In this document: one piece after another, positions 8,377 to 18,829 of the stretch | Position numbering within the stretch: the stretch's first letter is position 1 | How the letters are laid out: each line of letters starts with the position of its first letter | Program-made: the position numbers and the translations under genes | Assembly (NCBI GenBank): GCA_027492875.1 | Contig: JAPUDV010000070.1 | Coordinates: 17,125-69,309 of the forward strand | Source of the DNA: Candidatus Competibacteraceae bacterium | GTDB taxonomy: Bacteria; Pseudomonadota; Gammaproteobacteria; Competibacterales; Competibacteraceae | Direction of reading: 5' to 3' | DNA: 52,185 bases | Notes under the pieces: generated by a model | Told to the model about the DNA's origin: nothing | What the model saw: the letters and a program-made list of their open reading frames with translations, nothing else | The model's database searches: none

Positions 8377-9207
8377 TCAGTCGGCGAGAACGGCGGGCAT
8401 GCGGGCTTGATCCATCGCCTGACGCATGGCGGCGATCTGCGCGGCGACTTCCCGGCGCATCCGCTCGGGGTCGTCGGCCAGTTCGCCCATCCGGGCGACC
8501 AGCGCGCTGCCCACCACCACGGCGTCGGCGATCCGGGCCACGGCGGCGGCGGTCGGCGGATCCTTGATGCCGAAACCGACGCCCAGCGGCAGATCGGTGC
8601 AGGTCCGGATCATGGCCAGTTTCTCGGTAACCCCGGCAATGTCGAGCGCGGCCGAGCCGGTCACGCCCTTGAGCGAGACGTAGTAGAGATAGCCCTGTGC
8701 CCGTTGGGCGGTGCGGCGGATGCGCTCGACGGAACTGGTCGGGGCTAAAAGGAAGATGGGCGCGATCCCGGCGGCGTTCATCAGTTCGATCGGTTCGACC
8801 GCCTCTTCCGGCGGCAGGTCCACGGTCAGCACGCCGTCCACCCCGGCATCGCGGGCGGCGGCGACGAATTCCCCGTGACCCATGCGCTCGATGGGGTTGA
8901 GATAGCCCATCAGGACCAGCGGGGTCTGCGCGTCGGTTTGGCGGAATTCGCGCACCAGCTCCAGTACCCGCCGCAGGGTCATGCCCTGGGCCAGGGCTCG
9001 CTCGCAGGCTTTCTGGATGACCGGACCGTCGGCCATCGGATCGGAAAACGGCACACCCAGTTCGACGAGGTCGGCGCCGGCCGCGACCAGGGCGTGCAGC
9101 ATCGGTACGGTCAGTTCCGGGCGCGGGTCGCCGGCGGTGATGTACGGAATCAGGGCCTTGCGCCCGGCGCGGCGCAATTCCTGGAAACGGCGGGTGATTC
9201 GGTTCAT
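8377..9207 (-). CDS. trpA: Tryptophan synthase alpha subunit
   Basis: 276 residues. It cleaves indole-3-glycerol phosphate to indole and glyceraldehyde-3-phosphate; indole tunnels to TrpB. The catalytic Glu49 ([11 protein letters not shown]) and Asp60 fall at the same numbers as in Salmonella TrpA. The start lies 12 bases after the trpB stop, so the subunits are co-expressed. It is followed by accD after a gap of about 83 bases. Confidence 0.98.
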   Translation of the reverse strand: MNRITRRFQELRRAGRKALIPYITAGDPRPELTVPMLHALVAAGADLVELGVPFSDPMADGPVIQKACERALAQGMTLRRVLELVREFRQTDAQTPLVLMGYLNPIERMGHGEFVAAARDAGVDGVLTVDLPPEEAVEPIELMNAAGIAPIFLLAPTSSVERIRRTAQRAQGYLYYVSLKGVTGSAALDIAGVTEKLAMIRTCTDLPLGVGFGIKDPPTAAAVARIADAVVVGSALVARMGELADDPERMRREVAAQIAAMRQAMDQARMPAVLAD

Positions 9208-9219
9208 GGGGTGAGACTC

Positions 9220-10443
9220 TTACAGTTGGATGCCTTCCAGCGTGGCGACAGTATGGATGTCTTTATCGCCGCGGCCGGACAGGTTGACCACGATGCTCTG
9301 GTCGGGGCGCATCGTCGGGGCCAGTTTCGTGACGTAAGCCAGGGCGTGGCTGCTTTCCAGCGCCGGGATGATGCCCTCGGTGCGGGTTAAATCGTGGAAG
9401 CCTCGCAGTGCCTCGTCGTCGGTGACGGCGACGTACTGGACCCGGCCGATATCCTTGAGCCAGGCGTGCTCCGGGCCGACGCCGGGGTAATCCAGTCCAG
9501 CGGAGACCGAATGGGTCTCGATGATTTGGCCGTGCTCGTCGTTTAGCAGGTAGGTGCGGTTGCCGTGCAGCACGCCGGGCTGGCCGGCGCACAGCGTGGC
9601 GGCGTGGCGGCCGGTATCGATGCCGGAGCCGGCGGCCTCGACGCCGTAGATCGTCACCTCGCTGTCGTTCAGAAACGGATAAAACAGACCGATGGCGTTG
9701 GAGCCACCGCCCACGCAGGCCACCAGGGCGTCCGGCAGCACGTTGTGTTCGGTCAGCATCTGCTCGCGCGCCTCGCGACCGATCACCGCCTGGAACTCGC
9801 GCACCATCAGCGGATAGGGGTGCGGCCCGGCCACCGTGCCGATCATGTAAAAGGTGTTGTCCACGTTGGCAACCCAGTCGCGCAACGCTTCGTTGAGCGC
9901 GTCCTTCAGGGTGCGCGATCCGGAGGTCACCGGATGCACGGTCGCGCCCAGCAGCCGCATGCGAAAGACGTTCAGCGCCTGCCGCTGGATGTCTTCCGCG
10001 CCCATGTAGACCACGCATTCCATCCCCAGCCGGGCGGCCACGGTGGCGGAGGCCACGCCGTGCTGGCCGGCGCCAGTTTCGGCGATCAGCCGGGTCTTGC
10101 CCATGCGCTTGGCCAGCAGCGCCTGGCCGACGGTGTTGTTGATCTTGTGCGCGCCGGTGTGGTTGAGGTCTTCGCGCTTGAGGTAGATCTGTGCGCCGCC
10201 TAGTTGCCGACTCCAGCGTTCGGCGTGGTAGAGCGGGCTGGGGCGGCCGACGTAATGGGCCAGATCGGCGTCCAGTTCCGCCAGGAATTCGGGATCGTTG
10301 CGGCAGTTCCGCCAAGCCTCGTTCAGTTCGTGGAGGGCTTCCATCAGCGTTTCGGCCACGAACCGGCCACCGTAGCGGCCGAAATGACCGTCGGAGTCGG
10401 GAAACTGGCTGAAATCGACCGGGTTATGCAGTGCGGCTTTCAC
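9220..10443 (-). CDS. trpB: Tryptophan synthase beta subunit
   Basis: 407 residues from a GTG start at 10443 with GAGGTG about 9 bases upstream. It condenses indole with serine, using pyridoxal phosphate bound to the lysine of [10 protein letters not shown] (Lys100). The phosphate-binding GGGSNA motif is present. The start overlaps the 3' end of trpF by 20 bases, indicating coupled translation. In enterobacteria trpBA sit with trpEDC; here they sit between trpF and accD, an arrangement known in other proteobacteria. Confidence 0.98.
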   Translation of the reverse strand: MKAALHNPVDFSQFPDSDGHFGRYGGRFVAETLMEALHELNEAWRNCRNDPEFLAELDADLAHYVGRPSPLYHAERWSRQLGGAQIYLKREDLNHTGAHKINNTVGQALLAKRMGKTRLIAETGAGQHGVASATVAARLGMECVVYMGAEDIQRQALNVFRMRLLGATVHPVTSGSRTLKDALNEALRDWVANVDNTFYMIGTVAGPHPYPLMVREFQAVIGREAREQMLTEHNVLPDALVACVGGGSNAIGLFYPFLNDSEVTIYGVEAAGSGIDTGRHAATLCAGQPGVLHGNRTYLLNDEHGQIIETHSVSAGLDYPGVGPEHAWLKDIGRVQYVAVTDDEALRGFHDLTRTEGIIPALESSHALAYVTKLAPTMRPDQSIVVNLSGRGDKDIHTVATLEGIQL

Positions 10444-11068
10444 AATCGTTCACACCTCGAAAAAATGCGCGCATCAGTTCGGCGTCCTTGATACCTCTGG
10501 TTTTTTCTACCCCGCTGCTGACGTCCACCGCCTGCGGCCGGACCTGGCGGATCGCGGCGGCGACGTTGCCGGGGTGCAGGCCGCCGGCCAGAATCAGAGG
10601 CTTGCGGCGTTCGATGGGAATTTTCACCCAGTCGAAACCCTGGCCGGAACCCCCCATCTTATCGCCGCCGTGGCTGTCCAGCAGCAACCCGGCCGCGCTC
10701 GCGAACCGCCGTTCGTAGTCCCGCAGGTCGGCGTTTGCGCCCATCGGTACGGCCCTGAGGTAGGGCAAGCCGAAAACCGCGCAGTATTCGGCCTCCTCGT
10801 CGCCATGGAATTGCAGCAGGTGCAGAGGGACTTGGGATAAGACGGCGCGAACCGCCGCCAGTTCGGCGTTCATGAACAGGCCGACCGTGGTGACGAACGG
10901 CGGCAGGGCCGCGCTGATTCGCCGCGCCGCGTCCGCGCTCACCCAGCGAGGGCTGGGCGGATGGAACACCAGGCCAATGGCGTCCGCGCCCAATTCGGCC
11001 GCCGCCACGCCGTCCTCGGGACGGGTGATGCCGCAGATCTTGACGCGGGTGCGGGGAATCGGAGTCAT
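10424..11068 (-). CDS. trpF: Phosphoribosylanthranilate isomerase
   Basis: 214 residues, monofunctional TIM barrel. It performs the Amadori rearrangement of phosphoribosylanthranilate to Cd[15 protein letters not shown] near the start holds the catalytic cysteine, and the phosphate-binding end [12 protein letters not shown] is typical. It is the first gene of the minus-strand run. The 158 bases upstream hold a GC-rich inverted repeat (GCGCCGCG/CGCGGCGC) but no clear promoter or leader peptide that I can support. Confidence 0.97.
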   Translation of the reverse strand: MTPIPRTRVKICGITRPEDGVAAAELGADAIGLVFHPPSPRWVSADAARRISAALPPFVTTVGLFMNAELAAVRAVLSQVPLHLLQFHGDEEAEYCAVFGLPYLRAVPMGANADLRDYERRFASAAGLLLDSHGGDKMGGSGQGFDWVKIPIERRKPLILAGGLHPGNVAAAIRQVRPQAVDVSSGVEKTRGIKDAELMRAFFRGVNDCESRTA

Positions 11069-11226
11069 GGAACGGATGCTGGGAAGGGTAGGGGCGGCTG
11101 AAAAGCTGGAGACTATCAGAATTCAGCCGGGTTTGTGGAGCGGTGTTCGCTCGCGCCGCGTGGTGAATCGCGGCGCGGCGCGGGAGGACCCGGATAAGAG
11201 ATGCTGGAGGCGTCACCCCAGCGGTG

Positions 11227-11922
11227 TTAGCCCGACAGCATCCGCGCCGCCAGCACGATCTCGTACACCCCGAACAGCATGACCAGCGTTCCCGCCAGAC
11301 GGCGCATCGCGGGTCGACGCATGAATCCCGCCAGCGCCGCCGCCGCCGTGCCCAGCGCCAGCAGCGCCGGCAGGGTGCCCAAACCGAAACTCAGCAACAG
11401 CAGCGCGCCTTCCAGCGCTCCACCCGCGCCGATTGCCCACACCAAGACGCTGTAGACCAGGCCGCAGGGCAGCCAACCCCACACCAAGCCGATGCCCAAG
11501 GCTTGCGCCGGGGTGTGCACCGGTAGCCAGCGCCGGCCCAGCGGCTCGATCCGCCGCCACAACACGCCGCCGGCCCGTTCCAATCGACTCAGCGCCGCCG
11601 ACCAGCCGGCCAGATACAAGCCCAGCAACATCATGAACAGCCCGGCCAGCAGCTGCAGTCCCAACTGGGCATGACGGACGGACAACAGATGCGCCGCCCA
11701 GGCGCCCACGCCGCCGGCCAGCGCGCCAGCGACCATGTAACTGATGACGCGCCCGCCGTTGTAGGCCAGCAGGTACGGCAGACGGGCACGTAGTGGATGT
11801 CCCGGCGCGGGCGGCAGGCCCAGGGTCAACGCTCCGACGATGCCGCCGCACATGCCGAAACAATGCGCGCCGCCGCTCAGGCCGACCAGAAACGCGGCCA
11901 GATAGGGAGGATCGATGGCCAT
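11227..11922 (-). CDS. SafE/DsbD-2-like multi-pass membrane protein
   Basis: 231 residues with about six membrane helices. The paired motifs GLSGGAHCFGMCGG (first helix) and WGWLPCGLVYS (fourth helix region) are typical of the sulfite exporter TauE/SafE-like and UreH/DsbD transmembrane family (PF13386). Members are often linked to cytochrome oxidase assembly or metal or thiol transport. No cco genes are seen here, so the substrate is unassigned. It lies 10 bases after purU and 158 bases before trpF. Confidence 0.8.
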   Translation of the reverse strand: MAIDPPYLAAFLVGLSGGAHCFGMCGGIVGALTLGLPPAPGHPLRARLPYLLAYNGGRVISYMVAGALAGGVGAWAAHLLSVRHAQLGLQLLAGLFMMLLGLYLAGWSAALSRLERAGGVLWRRIEPLGRRWLPVHTPAQALGIGLVWGWLPCGLVYSVLVWAIGAGGALEGALLLLSFGLGTLPALLALGTAAAALAGFMRRPAMRRLAGTLVMLFGVYEIVLAARMLSG

Positions 11923-11932
11923 CCCGTCGCCC

Positions 11933-12784
11933 CTAGCGCAGCACCACGGTTTTACCGCCGTTCAGGAAAACCCGCCGCTCCAGGTAATAATGAATCGCCC
12001 GGGCCAGCACGATGTTTTCGATGTCGCGACCGACCGCCGCCAGGTGTTCCGGACTGTGCGCGTGGTCCACGCGCTCCACTTCCTGTTCGATGATCGGCCC
12101 TTCGTCCAGGTTGGCGGTGACGTAGTGGGCGGTGGCCCCGATCAGCTTTACCCCACGGTTGTAGGCCTGGTGGTAGGGTTTGGCGCCCTTGAAGCCCGGT
12201 AGAAAGGAATGGTGGATGTTGATCGCCCGCCCCGCCAGCGCCCGGCACAGTTCCGGCGACAGAATTTGCATGTAGCGGGCGAGCACCACCAGTTCGGTTC
12301 GGGTCTGCTCGACCAGGTCCAGAATCCGCTGCTCCTGCTCCGGCTTGGTCGCCGCCGTCACCGGCAGATGGTGGTAGGGAATCGCGTGCCAGTCGGCCAG
12401 ATGCGCCAGCTCGCGATGGTTGGAAACGATGGCGGCGATCTCCATCGGCAGCGCCCCGGTGCGATGCCGGTACAGCAGATCGTTCAGGCAGTGCTCGGCC
12501 CTGGACACCAGGATCATCACCCGGGGTGGCTGGCGCCGGTCGTACAGACGCCAGTCCATCTCGAACTGGTCGGCCAGCGGGGTGAAATGCTCCAGCAGCG
12601 CCGCTTCGGTCGCTTCGTCCAGGTCGAACACCAGCCGCATGAAAAACCGGCCGGACTCGGTGTCGCTGAACTGGCTGGATTCCACGATGTTACCGCGATG
12701 GACGGCCAGCACGCCGGACACGGCGGCCACGATCCCCACCCGATCAGGGCAGGCAATGGTCAGAATGTAGCGAAGAATGGGCAT
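11933..12784 (-). CDS. purU: Formyltetrahydrofolate deformylase
   Basis: 283 residues. An N-terminal ACT domain (about 5-80) senses an amino acid; in E. coli PurU is controlled by methionine and glycine. The C-terminal formyltransferase-fold domain has the triad Asn189, His191 (NIHHSFLPGF) and Asp227 (LDEGPI). It hydrolyses 10-formyl-THF to formate and THF, balancing the folate pool and feeding PurT-type formate use. It lies just upstream of the SafE-like gene and downstream of the patatin gene. Confidence 0.95.
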   Translation of the reverse strand: MPILRYILTIACPDRVGIVAAVSGVLAVHRGNIVESSQFSDTESGRFFMRLVFDLDEATEAALLEHFTPLADQFEMDWRLYDRRQPPRVMILVSRAEHCLNDLLYRHRTGALPMEIAAIVSNHRELAHLADWHAIPYHHLPVTAATKPEQEQRILDLVEQTRTELVVLARYMQILSPELCRALAGRAINIHHSFLPGFKGAKPYHQAYNRGVKLIGATAHYVTANLDEGPIIEQEVERVDHAHSPEHLAAVGRDIENIVLARAIHYYLERRVFLNGGKTVVLR

Positions 12785-12841
12785 GGAAATTTCGGCAGAG
12801 TTGCGCGGAAAAGGGCGGATTGTAGGGGAAATCGTCGCCGG

Positions 12842-13774
12842 TCACCCCGGCTTTTCCGTCGGACCCAGGGCATCGCGCAACAACGGCAGATGCAGCCGCA
12901 CGCACTCCGCGCCGGCGGCGATCGCCTCGCTGGCGCGGTCGAAATCCATCAGCCCCAGATGCGCCAGCCTCGGCGCCAGCACCACGTCCGGCGGATCGCC
13001 CGCCATCCGCGCCCGGGTGATGCGGTCCTGCATGATGTGGATCGACCCGGCCATCACGTCGAACAGGCTGGGCGGCTCGTCGTCGTTTTCCTCCGGCTCC
13101 GGCTCCGGCGACAACCGGTCGTGCCGGTTTCCCAACACCGCCTGCCAGCCGGCGCTCAACCGCGCCAGCAGAGGACTGGCGGCGGTTCGCCGCGCCCAGC
13201 GCCCGCCCGGCAGATGCCGGCCGACGATATCGCCGTTCAGATTCACCGCGATCACCTGCTCCGCGCCCAGCGCCCGGCACAGCGACACCGGCAACGGGTC
13301 CACCAGCCCGCCGTCCACCAGCCAGCGCTCCCGAACCCGCACCGGGCTGAACAGTCCCGGCAGGGCGATGGAAGCGCGCACCGCCTCCAGCAGCGCGCCG
13401 CGCTGGAACCACACCTCGCGGCCGGTCTGGAGATCGGTGGCCACCGCCCCGAACGGCTTGGGCAGGGTCTCGATGGGCGCATCCTCGACCCGCTCGCCGA
13501 AGGCGCGCATCAGCCGTTCGCCCTCCACCCCGCCGAGGCGCACGTCCATGTAGCGGATGATCTCCCACCAGTCGATCTGCGAAACCCACTCTTCCAGCCG
13601 GTCCAGCCGGTCGCTGGCGTAGGCCGCGCCGACCAGCGCGCCGATCGAGGTGCCGGCCACCACCTCCGGCACGATGCCGGCCTGTTCCAGCGCCCGCAGG
13701 ACGCCGATGTGCGCCCAGCCACGGGCCGAGCCGCTGCCGAGCGCGATGCCGAGCCGGGGTTTACGCGGCGGCAT
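12842..13774 (-). CDS. rssA: RssA-like patatin phospholipase
   Basis: 310 residues from the ATG at 13774. It has the oxyanion loop GSGSARG (13-19), the GTSIG nucleophile elbow with Ser43, and the dyad aspartate in LVDGG (Asp154). Many stretches match E. coli RssA ([28 protein letters not shown] [10 protein letters not shown]). It should act as a cytosolic acyl hydrolase; the substrate is unknown. The start overlaps the moaB stop by 14 bases, so the two are co-translated, a pairing with no obvious biochemical link. Confidence 0.9.
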   Translation of the reverse strand: MPPRKPRLGIALGSGSARGWAHIGVLRALEQAGIVPEVVAGTSIGALVGAAYASDRLDRLEEWVSQIDWWEIIRYMDVRLGGVEGERLMRAFGERVEDAPIETLPKPFGAVATDLQTGREVWFQRGALLEAVRASIALPGLFSPVRVRERWLVDGGLVDPLPVSLCRALGAEQVIAVNLNGDIVGRHLPGGRWARRTAASPLLARLSAGWQAVLGNRHDRLSPEPEPEENDDEPPSLFDVMAGSIHIMQDRITRARMAGDPPDVVLAPRLAHLGLMDFDRASEAIAAGAECVRLHLPLLRDALGPTEKPG

Positions 13775-14306
13775 GACCGCCGCCTCCCTGGCCCTCCCGC
13801 AGTCGCGGCAGCAGTTCGACCAGATTGCAGGGCCGGGTGCGGGCGTCCAACTGGGCTTGCAGAATACGGTCCCAACCGGTGCGACAGGCTCCGGTCGAGC
13901 CGGGCAGGCAGAAAATGAACGTGGCGTTGGCCAGCCCGCCCAGCGCCCGCGATTGCAGGGTGGAGGTTCCAATCTCTTCCCAGGACAGCATGCGGAACAA
14001 TTCGCCGAAGCCGTCGATCTCCTTGTCCAGCAGCGGCCGGATCGCCTCGGGCGTACTGTCGCGGCCGGTCATGCCGGTGCCGCCGGTGACGAGCACCACC
14101 CGCACCGTCGGATCGGCGATCCAGCCCGACACCACCGCCCGGATGCGGTAGATATCGTCGGGCACCAGCGTCCGGTCGGCCAGCCGGTGACCGGCGGCGG
14201 TCAACCGCTCCGCCAGGGTCTGACCGGACGCATCGTCGGCCAGGGTCCGGGTATCGGATACGGTCAGCACCGCAATCGCCAGCGGCAGAAATTCACGTTC
14301 GTTCAT
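13761..14306 (-). CDS. moaB: Molybdenum cofactor biosynthesis protein MoaB
   Basis: 181 residues, MogA/MoaB fold. [20 protein letters not shown] is the molybdopterin-binding signature of the family, which adenylylates molybdopterin before molybdate insertion. E. coli MoaB itself is of uncertain role, so MoaB and MogA functions cannot be separated here. No other moa genes are nearby. It is divergent from hsp20 across a 111-bp gap. Confidence 0.93.
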   Translation of the reverse strand: MNEREFLPLAIAVLTVSDTRTLADDASGQTLAERLTAAGHRLADRTLVPDDIYRIRAVVSGWIADPTVRVVLVTGGTGMTGRDSTPEAIRPLLDKEIDGFGELFRMLSWEEIGTSTLQSRALGGLANATFIFCLPGSTGACRTGWDRILQAQLDARTRPCNLVELLPRLREGQGGGGHAAA

Positions 14307-14350
14307 GACGGGCCCTCATGGCCGTTTCGAAGAAAATACAGCCGAAACCG

Positions 14351-14378
14351 CTTGAAATCCGGCGGGCTGGCCACATCT
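14351..14378 (+). promoter_or_regulatory. Sigma-32 heat-shock promoter of hsp20
   Basis: CTTGAAA (14351-14357), a 13-base spacer and CCACATCT (14371-14378) match the RpoH consensus CTTGAAA-N11-16-CCCCATNT at 7 of 7 and 7 of 8 positions counting N. It lies 39 bases upstream of the hsp20 ATG on the right strand. Its fit with the gene's function makes this a strong call. Confidence 0.85.
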
Positions 14379-14417
14379 AAAAGACATCGATCACTCACTC
14401 ATGCGAGGCTTCCTACC

Positions 14418-14858
14418 ATGAACCCGACCCGTTTTGAACCTTGGCGGCACATGCACCACCTGCGCAATGAACTGGACCGGTTGTTCGAACCCTACAACGC
14501 CGGCAACGACCAATCCAGCATCGCCACCTGCGACTGGATTCCCGCCGTGGACATCAAGGAAGAGAAGGATCGCTACGTGCTGCGCGCCGATATCCCCGGC
14601 GTGGACCCGAAGGATATCGAAATTATCGCCGAAAATGGCATCCTGACCCTTCGCGGCAATCGTCCGGGCGAAACCCGCGAAACCCGCGCCGGCTACAGCC
14701 GGGTCGAGCGGCCCTGTGGCAGCTTCTACCGCCGCTTCAGCCTGCCGGACACCGCCGATCTAGCGCGGATCGCCGCCCGCAGCATGCACGGCGTGCTGGA
14801 AATCGGCATTCCCAAGCTGACCCATACCGTGTCGCGGACCGTCAAGGTCGAAGGTTGA
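14418..14858 (+). CDS. Hsp20-family small heat-shock protein
   Basis: 146 residues. N-terminal arm (1-40), then an alpha-crystallin domain (about 41-135) with [19 protein letters not shown], an [10 protein letters not shown] strand, and a C-terminal extension with the I-P-K segment that contacts the beta4-beta8 groove. As an ATP-independent holdase it would keep unfolding proteins soluble for DnaK/ClpB. It has its own sigma-32 promoter. cbpA follows 58 bases later and a DegQ protease after that, so a heat-inducible chaperone-protease block is likely. Confidence 0.95.
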   Translation: MNPTRFEPWRHMHHLRNELDRLFEPYNAGNDQSSIATCDWIPAVDIKEEKDRYVLRADIPGVDPKDIEIIAENGILTLRGNRPGETRETRAGYSRVERPCGSFYRRFSLPDTADLARIAARSMHGVLEIGIPKLTHTVSRTVKVEG

Positions 14859-14916
14859 ACCCGATGACCGACGGGACCGCTCCCGCCGGCCGCCGCCCAA
14901 ACTGCCTGGAACCGGT

Positions 14917-15867
14917 ATGAAATACAAGGACTACTACCAAATCCTCGGTGTGGCCCGCGATGCCTCGGAAGAGGACATCCGGAAAGCCTACCGCCGGCTG
15001 GCGCGCAAGTATCACCCGGACGTCAGCAAGGAAGCCAACGCCGAGGAGCGCTTCAAGGAAGTCGCCGAGGCCCACGAGGTGTTGCGCGACACCCAAAAGC
15101 GCGCCGCCTACGACCAGCTCGGCAACAACTGGCGGGCCGGCCAGGAGTTCCGGCCGCCGCCCGGCTGGCAGAGTGGACGGCCATCCGCCGCCGCCAGCGG
15201 GTTCGGCGGCGGCGATTTCAGCGACTTTTTCGAATCGCTGTTCGGCAATCTGGGCGGGCTCGGTGGCTTCGGCGGCGCGCGCGGCTTTCACGGCGGCGGA
15301 CGCGGTTTCCAGTCCGGCGGCGAGGGCCGGACCGTGGCGCTGGAGATCAGCCTGGAAGAGGCGTATCACGGCGGCCAGCGTTCCTTGCAATTACAAGCGC
15401 CGGAGATGGACGCCAGCGGCCGGGTCGGCGCCCAGACGCGCACCCTGAACGTCCGGATTCCCGCCGGGATAACCACCGGCCAGAAAATCCGGCTGGCCGG
15501 CCAGGGCGGCGGCGGGCCCGGCGGCGATCTTTATTTGAAAGTGACGATCCGGCCGCATCCGCTCTACCAGGTGAAGGGTCGCGACATCACCCTGGAACTG
15601 CCGCTGACGCCCTGGGAAGCGGCGCTGGGCTGCAAGGTCGAAGTGCCGACGCTGGGCGGGCCGGTGACGCTGAACATCGCCGCCAACGCCCGCAACGGCC
15701 AGAAGCTGCGGCTGCGCGGCCGCGGCCTGCCCGGCCAGCCGCCCGGCGATCAACTGGCGGTGCTGCGCATCGTCAACCCGCCGGCCGATACCGAGGAGGC
15801 GCGCGAAAGCTTCCGGCGCATGGCGCGGGAACTTTCGTTCGACCCGCGCGCTCACTGGGGACGGTGA
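14917..15867 (+). CDS. cbpA: CbpA-like DnaJ co-chaperone
   Basis: 316 residues. J domain 1-70 with the DnaK-stimulating HPD at 33-35 (KYHPDVSK). A Gly/Phe-rich linker (about 95-135) follows, then two DnaJ C-terminal substrate-binding domains (about 140-305). There is no zinc-finger domain, so this is a type II J protein like CbpA rather than DnaJ. It follows hsp20 on the same strand. A CbpM partner is not seen next to it. Confidence 0.95.
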   Translation: MKYKDYYQILGVARDASEEDIRKAYRRLARKYHPDVSKEANAEERFKEVAEAHEVLRDTQKRAAYDQLGNNWRAGQEFRPPPGWQSGRPSAAASGFGGGDFSDFFESLFGNLGGLGGFGGARGFHGGGRGFQSGGEGRTVALEISLEEAYHGGQRSLQLQAPEMDASGRVGAQTRTLNVRIPAGITTGQKIRLAGQGGGGPGGDLYLKVTIRPHPLYQVKGRDITLELPLTPWEAALGCKVEVPTLGGPVTLNIAANARNGQKLRLRGRGLPGQPPGDQLAVLRIVNPPADTEEARESFRRMARELSFDPRAHWGR

Positions 15868-15958
15868 CGCCGTGACGCGGCCGTTGGCCAGATGGGCCGA
15901 CGGTCGTTCCCTGGCCCAAAATCGCTGAATGTCGTTCCAGTTGGAGAGTTTTCGCCGC

Positions 15959-17335
15959 ATGAACAACCAACGCCATCTCTTGTCGGCAGCCCTGCTGGTG
16001 CTGGGCCTCGCCGCCGCCGTGCCGCCGCCGGTTCAAGCCGCCCTGCCCGCTCTGGTGGATGGCCAGCCATTGCCGACCCTGGCGCCGATGCTGGAACAGG
16101 CCACCCCGGCGGTGGTCAACATCGCCACCGAAAGCCGGGTGCAACTGCGCCGCAACCCGTTGCTCGACGATCCGTTTTTCCGCCGATTCTTCAACATCCC
16201 CGACCAGCCGCGCGAGCGTCGGGCGCAGAGCGTCGGTTCCGGCGTGGTGGTGGACGCCCGTCGTGGCTACGTCATCACCAACCATCATGTGGTCGACGGC
16301 GCCGACACCATCACCGTCACCCTGCGCGACGGCCGTCAGCTCGACGCCAAGGTCATCGGTTCCGACTCGGAAAGCGACGTGGCGGTGATCCAGGTGCCCG
16401 CCCGCAACCTCACCGCCCTGCCGCTGGCCGATTCCGACCGGCTGCGGGTCGGCGACTTCGTGGTGGCCATCGGCAACCCGTTCGGCCTGGGCCAGACCGT
16501 GACTTCCGGCATCGTCAGCGCCCTCGGTCGCACCGGTCTGGGCATCCAGGGCTACGAGGATTTCATCCAGACCGACGCCTCGATCAACCCCGGCAATTCC
16601 GGCGGCGCGCTGGTCAACCTGCGCGGCGAGCTGATCGGAGTCAACACCGCCATCATCGCGCCCGGCGGCGGCAACGTCGGGATCGGCTTCGCCATTCCGG
16701 CCAACATGGTGGCGCGGCTGATGGAGCAGATCATCGCCCACGGTTCGGTGCGGCGCGGTCAGTTGGGGGTGTCGGTGCAGGATCTGACTCCAGAACTGGC
16801 GCGGGCTTTCAACCTGCCCGCCAGTCAGGGCGCGGTCATCGCCCAGGTCAGTCCCCGTTCCACCGCCGCCAAGGCCGGATTGAAGGAGGGCGACGTGGTG
16901 CTGCGGGTCAACGACCGACCGATTCGCGACGGCGGCGGCCTGCGCAACGCCATCGGCCTGCTGGAAGTGGGCGAGACGGTACGGCTGGAAATCCTGCGGG
17001 AGGGCAAGCCGCTCGCCCTCGATGCCAAGGTGGGCGAATACGTGCCGGTCAAGGCGGAAGGCGAGGCGCTCCATCCGCGCCTGGCGGGAGCCACTTTCGA
17101 GGACATCGGGCCGAATTCGCCGCTGGCTGGAAAGGTGCAGGGCGTACTGATCGCGGACGTCGATTCCGGCAGTCCCGCCGCCCGCGCCGGTCTGCGCAAA
17201 AACGACGTCATCATCGGCGTCAATCGCCGTCCCATCTCCAGCACCGCCGAATTGAAGCAACTCATGATCGATCGCGATGGGTTGCTGCTCAATTTGCAGC
17301 GCGGCCAGGAGGAGTTGGTGCTGATGCTGCGCTAA
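15959..17335 (+). CDS. degQ: DegQ/DegP-type periplasmic serine protease
   Basis: 458 residues from the ATG at 15959, with GGAGAG (15943-15948) 10 bases upstream; an ATG at 15929 would add 10 residues before the signal peptide. The signal peptide ends near AQA-type site VQA (about residue 27). The trypsin-like domain has His110 (TNHHVV), Asp140 (SESDVAVI) and Ser214 (GNSGGALV), followed by two PDZ domains (about 265-355 and 375-450). It should degrade or refold misfolded envelope proteins as an oligomer. The length matches DegQ (455). It lies about 90 bases after cbpA. Confidence 0.95.
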   Translation: MNNQRHLLSAALLVLGLAAAVPPPVQAALPALVDGQPLPTLAPMLEQATPAVVNIATESRVQLRRNPLLDDPFFRRFFNIPDQPRERRAQSVGSGVVVDARRGYVITNHHVVDGADTITVTLRDGRQLDAKVIGSDSESDVAVIQVPARNLTALPLADSDRLRVGDFVVAIGNPFGLGQTVTSGIVSALGRTGLGIQGYEDFIQTDASINPGNSGGALVNLRGELIGVNTAIIAPGGGNVGIGFAIPANMVARLMEQIIAHGSVRRGQLGVSVQDLTPELARAFNLPASQGAVIAQVSPRSTAAKAGLKEGDVVLRVNDRPIRDGGGLRNAIGLLEVGETVRLEILREGKPLALDAKVGEYVPVKAEGEALHPRLAGATFEDIGPNSPLAGKVQGVLIADVDSGSPAARAGLRKNDVIIGVNRRPISSTAELKQLMIDRDGLLLNLQRGQEELVLMLR

Positions 17336-17381
17336 GCTGCGTGACCGGGAACGGTTTGCCGCCGCTCCCGGTTCCCCACGC

Positions 17382-18824
17382 TCAGTGCCCCGGCGCCCCG
17401 GCTTGCAGTTCCACCCGGTTCTGCTTCTGGTTGTAGCCTTGCCGGACGATGACCTCGTAATCCAGCCCGGCTTTTTCACCCGCCTGAATCTCGGTCTCGA
17501 ACTGCACGGTCTGGAAATCGTGCAGGCTGGGGTTCAGCCGGCTGCGGAACACCACGTCACCCGGATAGTCGCGGCGGATTTGCACCGCGATCGACTTGCG
17601 GCTGTAGTTGCGGATGCGTTGCCGGTAAACCGCGTGCTCGTCCCAGCCCGCCACCTGGCTGTCCAGTTCCAGCTTCAGGCCATCCTCGCCCAGTTTGCGG
17701 TAGAGGTTGCCGCCCTTGACCTGCAACCAGAAATTGTCGCGGTAGACTTTCCGCTTGACCAGTTCGAACACCACCGCCGGATCGACGCCCAGATTCAGTT
17801 CGATCTTGTCGCCGATGGGCACGTACCTGAGATTCTGGGTGGTCAGATAGCTCAAGCCCTCGTGGCCGTTGGCGCGAAACACCCGGATCAGGCCGTCCGG
17901 TAGCGGGGTGCCGCCTAGTTTTGACGCCGTATCGTTTTTCAGCAGATACAGTCGCGCCAGTTGATCCCCGTACTCGCGCGGCCGGTAGCGGTACTGGACC
18001 GTCACGGGCACCGCGTCCGCCTCGAAACTGCGCAAGCGCTTGGCCCAGCCGTTCGGCACGGTCTCCGTGCCTTCGATGGTGTAGATGAAATACTCGCTCA
18101 GTCCTTCCTTGACGATCTCCTTGGGCGCCATCACGGCCGCGTCATACGCCATGGCGCCGCCAGCCATTTCCATCGCCGGCGCGGGTGGCGCCATCGCCTT
18201 GCGGGCCGCTCTCTGGCGCAGATCGCGATATTCCTCGCGCTTGAGTTCGTTGACCCGGCCGACCGGCATTTTCGCCAGCTCGGCGATTTTCTCCACCAGG
18301 TTGATGCTGCCCACCACCAGCCGCACCTGGGCGTTTTCGTAATCCTCGCCGGATTGATTGCGGACCCGCACGAAACTTTCCAGCCGCAGATGCCGTTCAT
18401 CGGGATCGGCGACCGCCAAGTAGTCCGCCGCCCAGGTGATGCCGGAGGTGAAGTAGCTGATTTCGATGGTCGCCTCGCGGTCGGCGTCGCTTTGCACGTT
18501 CCAGTACAGGGTTTGCGGCCGGTCGTGCGGGAAGGTGGTGTCGAGCACGTCCAGTCCGGTTCGGGGTTCGCGGAAGCGCAGGTCCACCGAAGTCGGATCG
18601 ATCAGGGTGTTGGCCCAGGAGAACTGCAAGGGGTTGACGCCCTGCTTGAAGGTCACCACCCGGCTTTCCCGCACCAGGGTCAAATCCTCGGAGTTGTAGA
18701 TGGTCAGTTGCACGGTGCGCCGCTCGGGCACGGTGGCCAAATCGACGTTGCCGGCGGTAACCCGTAGCGGAGACAGTAACCCGAACAGGCAAAGCAGCGA
18801 ATAGAGGGTCAGATGACGGATCAT
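17382..18824 (-). CDS. Exported DUF4139 domain protein (paralog 1)
   Basis: 480 residues from the ATG at 18824, with a signal peptide of about 24 residues. The body is beta-rich and matches the DUF4139/MuiA-like pattern. QGVNPLQFSWANTLIDPTSV near residue 65 is shared with the upstream paralog (KGVNQVDFSWANTRIDPDTL). A methionine/alanine-rich insert (about 212-235) breaks the middle. The product is probably periplasmic. The start lies 5 bases after the stop of the paralog, so the two are one operon. Molecular function is unknown. Confidence 0.75.
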   Translation of the reverse strand: MIRHLTLYSLLCLFGLLSPLRVTAGNVDLATVPERRTVQLTIYNSEDLTLVRESRVVTFKQGVNPLQFSWANTLIDPTSVDLRFREPRTGLDVLDTTFPHDRPQTLYWNVQSDADREATIEISYFTSGITWAADYLAVADPDERHLRLESFVRVRNQSGEDYENAQVRLVVGSINLVEKIAELAKMPVGRVNELKREEYRDLRQRAARKAMAPPAPAMEMAGGAMAYDAAVMAPKEIVKEGLSEYFIYTIEGTETVPNGWAKRLRSFEADAVPVTVQYRYRPREYGDQLARLYLLKNDTASKLGGTPLPDGLIRVFRANGHEGLSYLTTQNLRYVPIGDKIELNLGVDPAVVFELVKRKVYRDNFWLQVKGGNLYRKLGEDGLKLELDSQVAGWDEHAVYRQRIRNYSRKSIAVQIRRDYPGDVVFRSRLNPSLHDFQTVQFETEIQAGEKAGLDYEVIVRQGYNQKQNRVELQAGAPGH

Positions 18825-18829
18825 GGCGC

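Noticed and set aside
12209..13918. 569-residue open frame on the plus strand
   Set aside because: Antisense to purU and the RssA-like gene, with no domain signature; a shadow of those genes.
15773..17479. 568-residue minus-strand and 514-residue plus-strand frames over degQ
   Set aside because: Both overlap the DegQ gene, which has an intact His-Asp-Ser triad and PDZ domains; the other frames show shadow composition.
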